Notes under the pieces: generated by a model | What the model was told of the DNA's origin: nothing | The model's input: only the letters and a program-made list of their open reading frames with translations | Database searches by the model: none | DNA from: Acidobacteriota bacterium | GTDB lineage: Bacteria > Acidobacteriota > Vicinamibacteria > Fen-336 | Assembly: GCA_003223555.1 (NCBI GenBank) | Contig: QHVM01000081.1 | Span: 25,359 to 89,358 of the forward strand | Length of the DNA stretch: 64,000 bases | Reading direction: 5' to 3' | Shown: one piece after another, positions 1 through 7,916 of the stretch | How positions within the stretch are numbered: position 1 is the first letter of the stretch | Layout of the letters: every line of letters begins with the position of its first letter | Made by a program: the position numbers and the translations under genes

Positions 1-31
1 CCGACTCATTGATCCGCTCGAGAAAGACGAC

Positions 32-1396
32 TTGCCCCTGAGCGCCAGCAAGGCTCCCCGACCGCCGGGACTGCCGATCGTCGGCCACATCCCCCAGTGG
101 ACGAAGGACCCGGTCAAGCTGATGACGGAGGCGGCGCGCTACGGCGACGTGGTTCGCCTCCAGCTGCCCGGCGAGACCTACCTTCTCAACCATCCCGACC
201 ACGTGAAGCGCGTCCTGCAGGACAACCACCTGAACTACGAGAAGGGCTGGGTGTTCGACCGGATCAAGCCCTATTGGGGCGAGAGCCTGCTCACCGCCGA
301 GGGCGACCACTGGCGCCAGCAGCGGCGGCGGGTCCAGCCCACGTTCAAGCGCGAGCATACCGTCGACTTCGCGCCGACCATCACCCGGCGCACCGCGGAG
401 ATGCTCGACCGCTGGCAGGAGTCCGCCGAGAACGGCCGGGAGCTCGTCCTCTACAACGAGATGACCCAGCTCGCGCTCGTCATCATCGGGGACGTGCTGT
501 TCGGGGTCGGGCTCTGGAAGCAGGTGGCCGAGATGGCCGGGGCCGTCCAGACGGCGCTGCGCGTACTCAAGACGCGGGTGGCCGCCTTGCTGCCGCTGCC
601 GCTGTGGATCCCGACCCCGCAGAACCGCCGCTTCAACCGCGCCATGCGCACCTTGAACGACGGCATCGCCCGGATCATGGAGGAGAACCGCCGGGCGGAG
701 GACGGAGGACGCAACTTCCTCAAGATGCTGATGGAGGCCCGCGACTCGGAGACCGGGGAGCGCATGAGCGACAAGCAGCTTCACGAGGAAGCGATCGGGA
801 TGTTGCAGCAGGGCCACGACACCATCGGGGAGACGCTGGCCTGGACGTGGTACCTGCTGTCCCTCCATCCCGAGGTCGAACGGAAGCTGTACGCCGAGGT
901 GACCCGCGTCCTCGGCGATCGAGTCCCGGTCGTCGACGACCTCGCCCAGCTCAAGTACGCCAACATGGTCGTGCAGGAGTCGCTGCGCATCTTTCCCCCG
1001 GTCTGGATCATCCCGCGCGACGCCATCAAGGACGACGAGATCGGCGGCCATCGGATCCCCGCGGGCTCCACCGTCCTGCTGAGCCCGTATCTCACGCACC
1101 GGCACTCGGCGTTCTGGGAGAACCCGGAGGGGTTCGATCCCGAGCGCTTCCTGCCCGACCGGTCCAAGGGCCGCCCCCGCTACGCCTATTTCCCCTTCGG
1201 CGGCGGGCCGAGGCTGTGCATGGGCGTGGACATGGCCATCATGGAAACGCTGCTCATCATGGTCATGGTCGTGCAGAGGTACCGGCTCCACCTCGTCTCG
1301 TGCCACCGCGAGGAGCCCGAGTGCATCCTGGACATGATCCCGCGTCACGGCGTCCGGGCGACGCTGCAGAAGCAGGCCCGGCCCGCGCCCCCCTGA
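32..1396 (+). CDS. Cytochrome P450 monooxygenase
   Basis: Heme-thiolate monooxygenase, about 454 residues. The proline-rich entry PRPPGLPIVGH is followed by the I-helix oxygen-activation motif GHDTIGETL (about residue 261), the K-helix ExxR as ESLR (about 315) and the heme loop FPFGGGPRLCMG with its cysteine ligand at about residue 396, so all catalytic elements are present. The start shown is a TTG; the frame stays open to the left window edge, so the true start may lie outside. No reductase domain is fused, so separate redox partners are needed. Its downstream neighbours on the same strand are a membrane protein, an LPG-synthase-like transferase and a DevBCA-like exporter, which suggests (inference) a lipid or polyketide-like substrate. 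The substrate is not readable from sequence. Confidence 0.93.
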   Translation: MPLSASKAPRPPGLPIVGHIPQWTKDPVKLMTEAARYGDVVRLQLPGETYLLNHPDHVKRVLQDNHLNYEKGWVFDRIKPYWGESLLTAEGDHWRQQRRRVQPTFKREHTVDFAPTITRRTAEMLDRWQESAENGRELVLYNEMTQLALVIIGDVLFGVGLWKQVAEMAGAVQTALRVLKTRVAALLPLPLWIPTPQNRRFNRAMRTLNDGIARIMEENRRAEDGGRNFLKMLMEARDSETGERMSDKQLHEEAIGMLQQGHDTIGETLAWTWYLLSLHPEVERKLYAEVTRVLGDRVPVVDDLAQLKYANMVVQESLRIFPPVWIIPRDAIKDDEIGGHRIPAGSTVLLSPYLTHRHSAFWENPEGFDPERFLPDRSKGRPRYAYFPFGGGPRLCMGVDMAIMETLLIMVMVVQRYRLHLVSCHREEPECILDMIPRHGVRATLQKQARPAPP

Positions 1397-1528
1397 CCAC
1401 GAGCCGAGGCTTCTCGCGCCGGCCCGCGCAGGGACGGGACCTTGACAGGGGCGAGCCCTTCAGGGATGCTCAGCGCCACGCAGCGCACCAAAACCGGGGC
1501 CGCCGCGCATTCCAAGGGGATGCCAGGC

Positions 1529-1993
1529 ATGGATGCCAAGAATCCGTTTCATACGCGGGCCACCTACGCTCTGATGCGGGTGGACTATCTCACGATCATG
1601 GTCGTGCTCAGCGCGGTGGTCCTGTACAACGCGAACCAGGTCCGCTGGGGGAGGTTCGCCCTGGCCTTCGTGATGATCGACGTCATCGGCTATATCCCCG
1701 GGCTCGTCTGGTACCTTCGCAGCCGCACCAACCCGCGCCGCATCCCTTCCGTCTTCCACGTCCTCTACAACACCGCCCACAGCTTCGGCGTCAACGCCCT
1801 CGTCGCGCTCGTCTGGGGCTGGCTGCTCGGCGGCCGCCTCGAGTGGGCGATGCTGGCCCTGCCCATCCATCTCTGCGGTGACCGCGGGGTCTTCGGGAAC
1901 GTCTACAAGCCGTTCGGGCTGTCGTTCGAGCCGGTGAAGCACCCGGCGTTCCAGCGCTTCGTGACCGAGTTCGAGGCGGCGGGGAAATGGTGA
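1529..1993 (+). CDS. Small multi-pass membrane protein (DUF4260-like?)
   Basis: About 154 residues with roughly four hydrophobic segments and a C-terminal signature LCGDRGVFGNVYKPFGL. That signature recalls DUF4260-type integral membrane proteins, but I cannot confirm the family. The ATG at 1529 is preferred because AAGGGGA sits about 9 nt upstream; in-frame starts also exist at 1520 and at a TTG at 1442. The last 7 bases overlap the start of the next gene (ATGGTGA), so the two are probably translationally coupled. No enzymatic motif is visible; the function is unknown. Confidence 0.7.
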   Translation: MDAKNPFHTRATYALMRVDYLTIMVVLSAVVLYNANQVRWGRFALAFVMIDVIGYIPGLVWYLRSRTNPRRIPSVFHVLYNTAHSFGVNALVALVWGWLLGGRLEWAMLALPIHLCGDRGVFGNVYKPFGLSFEPVKHPAFQRFVTEFEAAGKW

Positions 1994-3093
1994 GCGATCC
2001 CGGCCCGGACGGCGGCAAGTCGAGCGTCGCCGCCGCGGGCGCGGTCCCGGGCGCTTCGGTGCGGCCGGCCCGCCCCGAGCCCTCGCCGGCCGGCGAGGCG
2101 CCCGCGCTGACGCCGGCCCGGTTGGCCGAGCTGCTGGAGCGCTACGGCGACCATCCCTCCATCGGGCTCGTGCTGAACGCCGGCATGGAATACTTCACCG
2201 ACCGTTCCGCGGCCGGCTTGATCGCCTATCGGCGCGCGGGGCGGTACCTCTTCCAGTTCGGCGGCGTCTTCGGCCCCCCGGAGGCCAAGCCGGCGCTGCT
2301 GCGCGCCTTCCTGGAGTCCGCCCGGGCGCGCGGAGAGCGCGTCTGCGCGGTACAGCTGCGGGACTCGGAGGTGGACATGTACCACCGGCACGGGTTCCGC
2401 ATGAACCAGCTCGGGCTCAGCTACACGGTCTCGCTGGCCGAGTTCAACACGCGCGGCACCAGGTTCATGAAGCTGCGCAACAAGATCAAGCGCGCCAAGG
2501 GGCTGGGCATCGAGGTGCGCGAGCTGGGCCGGGATCTCCCGATCACCGCGAAGGTGCGCCAGGACCTCGACGCCATCACCCAGGCCTGGGTGCGGGCCAA
2601 GGGGCGGCACAAGAAGGTCCTCGAGTTCCTCGTGGGCGAGATCGACGCCGTGGAGCGGGAAGGCACGCGCTGCTTCGTCGCCCTCCGGGAAGAGAAGGTC
2701 ATAGCCTTCATCACCTACGTCCCCTCGTACGGCAGGCTGGCCGGCCTCATGCACGACCTGAGCCGCCGCTTGCCGGACTGCCCGCCCGGGGTGATGGAGC
2801 TGATCAACCTGACGGCGATCGAGCGCTTCCAGTCCGAAGGCGTCCGCTACCTGAACTTCGGCCTGACCCCGTTCGTGGGCGTTTCCGACGTCCTCGGCAG
2901 TCACAGCCGGGTCGTGGCGTGGGTCGTTCGCCTCCTCGAGCGCCATGGCGAGGCCATCTATCCGGCCATGTCCCAGGTCGCCTACAAGCAGAAATGGTCG
3001 CCCCAGATCATCGAGCCTGAATACTTCGCGTTCCAGGGCCGCTTCCGGCTCGGGTGCCTATGGCAACTGCTGCGTCTGACACGATCGGTGTGA
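1987..3093 (+). CDS. DUF2156 / LPG-synthase C-terminal-like GNAT protein
   Basis: A 368-aa soluble protein with a disordered Ala/Pro-rich N-terminus (about 40 residues) followed by a double-GNAT fold resembling the cytoplasmic domain of phosphatidylglycerol lysyltransferases (MprF; DUF2156). Family-like stretches include MKLRNKIKRAKGLGIEVREL, the MHDLSRR segment and a C-terminal EPEYFAFQGRFRL region. MprF enzymes move an aminoacyl group from tRNA to a membrane lipid; this copy lacks the membrane flippase half, so any lipid substrate would be handled by its neighbours. It overlaps the preceding membrane protein gene and lies 83 bp upstream of the exporter genes. The exact acyl or aminoacyl donor is unknown. 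Confidence 0.78.
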   Translation: MVSDPGPDGGKSSVAAAGAVPGASVRPARPEPSPAGEAPALTPARLAELLERYGDHPSIGLVLNAGMEYFTDRSAAGLIAYRRAGRYLFQFGGVFGPPEAKPALLRAFLESARARGERVCAVQLRDSEVDMYHRHGFRMNQLGLSYTVSLAEFNTRGTRFMKLRNKIKRAKGLGIEVRELGRDLPITAKVRQDLDAITQAWVRAKGRHKKVLEFLVGEIDAVEREGTRCFVALREEKVIAFITYVPSYGRLAGLMHDLSRRLPDCPPGVMELINLTAIERFQSEGVRYLNFGLTPFVGVSDVLGSHSRVVAWVVRLLERHGEAIYPAMSQVAYKQKWSPQIIEPEYFAFQGRFRLGCLWQLLRLTRSV

Positions 3094-3176
3094 CCGTGGT
3101 CGCCCGGCCCTGAGACCGGGCCTCCGCCAGGCGCTGGGCTGGACGCGGCTCCGCTCGAAGGTCCGCAGAGGGTTCG

Positions 3177-4295
3177 ATGTGGCTGGCCTGGCGCAACCTC
3201 AATCACGACCGCTTCCGCTTCCTGGTCACCATCGTAGGCATCGCCTTCGCCGTGTTCCTGATGATCTTCCAGGGCAGCCTGCTGGTCGGCTTCCTCCGCG
3301 CCTCCTCCAAGAGCATCGACGTGACCGACGCGGACCTGTGGATCGCCGGCCGGGGCGTCGAGTCCTTCGAGTTCGCCGCGCCCCTTCCCGAGAGGTTCTA
3401 CGACATCGCGGTCGGGGTCGAGGGCGTCGAGGCCGTCTATCGCATGACGCTGGGCTTCGCGTTCTGGCAGAAGCCCTCGGGGATGCGGCAGTCGGTGCTC
3501 CTCATCGGGGCCGAGCCGGGCACCGGGAGCCAGTTCCCGATCCCCTATGTCGACGCCGGCCAGACCAGCGTGGCCTCGGAGGCCGTGCTCGTGGATCGGA
3601 GCAACGCACGGACCCTGGGCGTCGACGTGGTTCCCGCCGGCACGGAGATCAGCGCGCGCCGGGCTCAGGTGGTGGAGGTGATCGACGGATTCGGCACGTT
3701 CTTCGGCACGCCCTACGTCTTCACCGGTTACGCGGACGCCGTCCGTTACCTGCGGTGGCCGGGGGACGCGATCGTGTTCCTCATCGTGCGCGTGCAGCCC
3801 GGACATGACCCGCAGGAGGTCAAGCGCGCGCTCCAACGCAAGCTCCCGGAAGTCGACGTCTGGACCCGGGACGAGTTCTCGCGGCGGGCCCGGGCCTTCT
3901 GGGTCCGGAAGACGGGGGCGGGGGGAGCGATCCTGCTGGTGGCCCTGCTGGGCTTCCTGGTCGGACTCGTGATCGTGTCGCAGAACATCTATGCCACCAC
4001 CATGGAGAACCTGGAGGAGTTCGCCACCCTCAAGGCCATCGGCGCCCGGCGCTGGTACATCCAGAAGGTGGTGCTCACCCAGGCCCTGGCCTGCGGGATC
4101 GTGGGCTCGTTCGTCGGGCTCCTGGCCCTGCTCCCCTTGATGGAGCCCATCCGCAACACGATCTCCTGGATCGACATGCCCTGGTGGCTGCCGTTCGGCA
4201 TGATCTTCGTGGGCCTCCTGATGTGCGTCCTGGCCTCGGTGGCCTCGATCAAGAAGGCGCTGGCCGTGGAGCCGGCGAGGGTCTTCCGTGCCTGA
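3177..4295 (+). CDS. DevC-like ABC exporter permease (FtsX/MacB type)
   Basis: A 372-aa permease with one N-terminal membrane segment, a periplasmic core of about 220 residues and three C-terminal membrane segments, the FtsX/MacB topology. The body matches DevC-type permeases: VTDADLWIAGRGVESFEF near the first helix, a VQPGHDPQEV stretch, then the ENLEEFATLKAIGARRWYI coupling region and a C-terminal KKALAVEPARVF. In cyanobacteria DevBCA exports heterocyst glycolipids. The ATPase gene overlaps its 3' end by 8 bp, and the membrane-fusion gene follows, so this is one exporter operon (permease, ATPase, adaptor). The presence of a P450 and an LPG-synthase-like enzyme upstream supports a lipid cargo, which is inference. 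Confidence 0.88.
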   Translation: MWLAWRNLNHDRFRFLVTIVGIAFAVFLMIFQGSLLVGFLRASSKSIDVTDADLWIAGRGVESFEFAAPLPERFYDIAVGVEGVEAVYRMTLGFAFWQKPSGMRQSVLLIGAEPGTGSQFPIPYVDAGQTSVASEAVLVDRSNARTLGVDVVPAGTEISARRAQVVEVIDGFGTFFGTPYVFTGYADAVRYLRWPGDAIVFLIVRVQPGHDPQEVKRALQRKLPEVDVWTRDEFSRRARAFWVRKTGAGGAILLVALLGFLVGLVIVSQNIYATTMENLEEFATLKAIGARRWYIQKVVLTQALACGIVGSFVGLLALLPLMEPIRNTISWIDMPWWLPFGMIFVGLLMCVLASVASIKKALAVEPARVFRA

Positions 4296-4980
4296 GGCGG
4301 CGCTCATGGCCGAGGAGATCAGCATCACCTACGGCTCGGGCCACGCCGCCACGCCGGCCCTCCGGGACGTCTCGCTGAACTTCTTCCCCGGCCGCCTCGT
4401 CCTGGTCATGGGCCCGTCCGGCAGCGGCAAGACCACCTTGCTCTCGGTCCTGGGTTGCATGCTCCTCCCCGACCAGGGGGACGTGCATGTCCGGGGGCAG
4501 TCGGTGAGGGGGCTCTCCGAGAGCCAGCGCGTGGACTTGCGGCGGCACAGCATCGGATACGTCTTTCAAGCCTTCCGGCTCTTCCGCTCGCTCACCGCTC
4601 TCGAGAACCTCGTGCTGGCCCTCGACGTCGCCGGCCGGGCCAAGGACGGGGCGAAGGCCAAGGCGGAGCAGGCGCTCGCCGCGGTGGGCCTGTCCGACAA
4701 GTGGCGGCTCAAGCCCGGCGAGCTCAGCGGTGGAGAGAAGCAGCGGGTGGCCATCGCGCGGGCCCTCATCAACGATCCCCCCATCGTGCTGGCCGACGAG
4801 CCGACCGCCTCCCTCGACTGGCGCTCGGGCGAAGGAATTGCCGCCATGCTCTTGAGGATCGCCAAGGAGCATGGCAAGCTCGTCGTCGTCGTGACCCACG
4901 ACCCGCGCATGACGCCGTTCGGCCAGCGCATCGTCAAGATGGAGGACGGCCGCGTCGTCGAGGACGCGGAGCAGGGCTGA
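4288..4980 (+). CDS. DevA-like ABC transporter ATPase
   Basis: A 230-aa ABC ATPase. Walker A is GPSGSGKTT (about residue 41), the Q-loop lies near FQAFRLF, the signature is LSGGEKQRVAIARAL, Walker B is IVLADEPTASLD and the switch histidine is in VVVTHDPR. It belongs to the LolD/MacB/DevA group that pairs with FtsX-type permeases. The GTG at 4288 overlaps the permease gene by 8 bp; an ATG lies six codons further in. The adaptor gene begins at its stop codon (TGATG), consistent with coupled synthesis of the three exporter subunits. Confidence 0.93.
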   Translation: MPEAALMAEEISITYGSGHAATPALRDVSLNFFPGRLVLVMGPSGSGKTTLLSVLGCMLLPDQGDVHVRGQSVRGLSESQRVDLRRHSIGYVFQAFRLFRSLTALENLVLALDVAGRAKDGAKAKAEQALAAVGLSDKWRLKPGELSGGEKQRVAIARALINDPPIVLADEPTASLDWRSGEGIAAMLLRIAKEHGKLVVVVTHDPRMTPFGQRIVKMEDGRVVEDAEQG

Positions 4981-6110
4981 TGCACGTCCCGCTGTCACTC
5001 CGACGTCCGTGGCCGATGGCGGGGACCCCCCGCCGGCGGGCCGTCCTGATCCTGACGGTGGCGGTGGTGGCCATCTGGGCGGTCTGGGCCGGTCGCGGCG
5101 CCGCGCCGGACCCGAAGGGGGGCGCCTCCGCGGCCGCCGGTCACGACCGGCCGGCCGCCGGCGAGGTGGCCCTGTCCTGTACCGGGCGCGTCGAGGGCGC
5201 GAGCGAGACCACGGAGGTGGGGGCCGGTGTGGACGGCGTCGTGGCGGAGCTGAAGGTGCGGGAGGGAGACCACGTGAAGGCGGGGGACGTGGTGGCGGTG
5301 ATCGACCGTCGGGAGCTCAAGGCGGAGCTGAGCGCCGCCCAGGCCGCGGCCGACTCCGCCCGGCAGGCCCGGATCCGGATCCTTCGCGGGAGCCGGCAGG
5401 AGGACCGTGAACGAGCGGACGCGGAGGTGGCCGCCGCGGAAGCGGTCGTCGCGCAGGCCGAGCTCCAACAGCGGCGCGCGGCCCGCCTGTTCGAGCAGGG
5501 GATCCTCTCCGAGGCGGAGAGAGACGACGTGCGGCGGAACCTGGACGTGTCCCAGGCCCGGTTGAAGGCCGCGCGCAAGGCGGCGGAGCTGGTGAAGGCT
5601 CCTCCCCTTCCGGAGGAAGCGGCCAAGGCGGAAGCGGACGTCCGGGCGGCGCAGCAGAGGGTTCATGCCGCCATGCAGACGCTGGAGAAGTGCCTGGTGC
5701 GCGCCCCCATGAGTGGAACCGTGCTGCGGACGATCCTCAAGCCCGGGGAGAGCTTCAGCACTCTGGTGCCGCGGCCGATCCTGAGCATCGCCGATACGTC
5801 CCGCCTGCGCGTGCGGGCGGAAGTGGACGAGCGCGACGTGAGCCGGGTCTTCCCCGGCCAGCGGGTGCTGGTGCGCGGCGAGGGATGGGAAGGCCCCGGG
5901 GTGCCTGGGCGGGTCGAGCGCCTCGGGGCGCAGATGGGACGCAAGACGGTGAAGACGGGCGACCCGGCCGAGAAGAGCGACCGCGACGTGCTGGAGGTGC
6001 TGGTGGACCTCGACCGCGAGGAGCCCGCCCTGGTGCTGGGCCTGAGGGTCACGGCGCTTTTCCTGAAGGGCAAGGGAGGGGCGCCCTCTCCGGCCGGCGT
6101 GGCCCCTTAG
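4980..6110 (+). CDS. DevB-like membrane fusion (HlyD family) adaptor
   Basis: A 376-aa periplasmic adaptor. The N-terminal membrane anchor spans about residues 20-38. A biotinyl-lipoyl half follows (EVGAGVDGVVAELKVREGDH), then a long alpha-helical hairpin of about 130 residues rich in Ala/Arg/Glu, the second lipoyl half (CLVRAPMSGTVLRTILKPGE) and a beta-barrel region. This order is typical of HlyD/DevB proteins, which link an inner-membrane ABC exporter to an outer-membrane channel. The ATG shares a base with the ATPase stop codon (TGATG). No TolC homologue is in the window. It completes the exporter trio. Confidence 0.9.
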   Translation: MHVPLSLRRPWPMAGTPRRRAVLILTVAVVAIWAVWAGRGAAPDPKGGASAAAGHDRPAAGEVALSCTGRVEGASETTEVGAGVDGVVAELKVREGDHVKAGDVVAVIDRRELKAELSAAQAAADSARQARIRILRGSRQEDRERADAEVAAAEAVVAQAELQQRRAARLFEQGILSEAERDDVRRNLDVSQARLKAARKAAELVKAPPLPEEAAKAEADVRAAQQRVHAAMQTLEKCLVRAPMSGTVLRTILKPGESFSTLVPRPILSIADTSRLRVRAEVDERDVSRVFPGQRVLVRGEGWEGPGVPGRVERLGAQMGRKTVKTGDPAEKSDRDVLEVLVDLDREEPALVLGLRVTALFLKGKGGAPSPAGVAP

Positions 6111-6169
6111 GAAGCGCTCCTCCTCCTGCCCGGCCGACCGGGATCGCAAGAGCCCCGCGCCTGAGTTCC

Positions 6170-7916
6170 ATGGACCTGCAACGACCGCTCGAGGCGGCGC
6201 TCGACGCAGCGGTCGCGGCGGGCGAGATCCTGCGGCGCGACTTCCATCGCCCGGGCGGGGCCCGGGGCGCCGGCGACAAGGCGGAGGCCGACCTCGAGGC
6301 CGAGCGGCTCATCCGCTCGCGCCTGGGCGAGGCCTTCCCCGGCTGGAGCTATCTCGGGGAAGAGACCGGACGGGCGGCCGGGCGGCCGGGGGCGCCGCTC
6401 TGGCTCGTCGACCCCAACGACGGCACGCGCGACTACCTGGCCGGCCGGCGCGGGAGCGCGGTGTCGATCGGGCTCCTGGCCGAGGGCCACCCGGCGCTGG
6501 GGGTCGTGTTCGCCTTCGCCTACCCGGACGACGAGGGCGACCTGTTCGCGTGGGCGGAAGGCTGCGGAGCGCTCCGCCGCAACGGGAGGGCGCTGAGCGC
6601 GCGCCTGCCCGAAGCGCTGGGCGCCGGCGACGTGGTCCTCCTCTCCAGCACGGCCGACCGCGATCCCGCGACCAACCTGCGCTGCACCGAGCCGGCGCGC
6701 TACCGGAGCGTGCCCAGCATCGCCCACCGGCTGGCCCTGGTGGCGGCCGGCGAGGCGGCGGCCGCGGTGTCGATCTTCGCCCCCGGCGCATGGGACTACG
6801 CGGCCGGCCATGCCCTGCTGCGCGGCGCGGGGGCGGTGATCGTCGACGAGTCGGGCGCCGAGGTCGACTACGGTCCGGACGGGGCCAGCCAGACCCTGCG
6901 CGCCTTCGCGGGATCGCCCGGTGTCGTGGGCCGGCTCGTGCCGCGGCCGTGGCCGGAGGTCTACTCCGGCCCGTGGCGCGGCGAGCGCACGGCATCGCTG
7001 GCGAGGGGCCGGGCGGTGGGCGACGCCGCCCTGCTGGCGCGCGCGCAGGGCTGCCTGCTCGGCCAGGTCGCGGGCGACAACCTCGGCGCGCTCGTCGAGT
7101 TCTGCTCCGCCGCCGACGTGGCCGCGCGTTACCCCGACGGGCCACGCCGGCTGGTGGACGGTGGGCACTGGGGGATCCTGGCCGGCCAGCCCACCGACGA
7201 TTCGGAGATGGCGCTCACGCTCGCGCGCGCCGTCGTCGGCGCCGGCGGCTACGACGAGGCCGGCGTGCTCGAGGCCTATCGCGCGTGGTATCGGACGGGG
7301 CCGTTCGACGTGGGCGACACCACGCGCGCCGCGCTCGTCGGCTACCTGGTGGCCGACAGCCAGGCCAACGGCTCCCTGATGCGGGCCAGCCCGCTGGCGG
7401 TCCTCGCCCACTCCCTGCGGACCGGCGAGGCGGCGGAGCTGGGCCGGCGTGACAGCGGCCTCACCCATCCCCATCCCGTCGGTCGCCCGCGGCGGCGAGC
7501 CCGAGGCGGCCTACGAAGCGGCGCTCGGCTGGGCGAAGTCGGCCGCCGAACCGGCGGTCACGGACGCGCTGGTGCGCGCCGCGGCCGAGCCGCCGCGGTG
7601 CGACGAGGGCCACACCGGCTGGGTGCTGGTCGCGCTGCAGAACGCCTTCCACGAGCTGCTCCATGCCCCGAGCCCGGAGGCGGGAGTGGTCGCCACCGTG
7701 CGCCGGGGGGGCGACACCGACACCAACGCCGCGGTCGCGGGGGCACTCCTGGGCGCGGTCCACGGCCGGAGCGCCGTCCCCGTGCAGTGGCGGAACATGA
7801 TCCTGAGCTGCCGGCCCCACCCGCTCCGGGCCCGCCATCCGCGGCCGCTCTCGTGCTGGCCGGTCGACGCGATGGAGCTGGCCGAGGGGCTGCTCGTCAC
7901 CGGCCGCCATGACTGA
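6170..7916 (+). CDS. Inositol monophosphatase-ADP-ribosylglycohydrolase fusion, apparent frameshift
   Basis: Two enzymes in one reading unit. Residues about 1-265 are an inositol-monophosphatase-like Mg-dependent phosphatase with GEETG, the metal-binding [11 protein letters not shown] and [12 protein letters not shown]. From about residue 287 an ADP-ribosylglycohydrolase (DraG/ARH) domain begins: [40 protein letters not shown] and LTHPHPV. The frame then breaks near 7478-7485; the domain continues one base later ([15 protein letters not shown]) through the second metal site [17 protein letters not shown] to a stop at 7916. One extra G in the GTCGGTCGCC stretch would explain it. Because both sides keep conserved motifs, this is either a recent frameshift or a sequencing/assembly error. 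The last 8 bp overlap the glucosidase gene. Confidence 0.82.
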
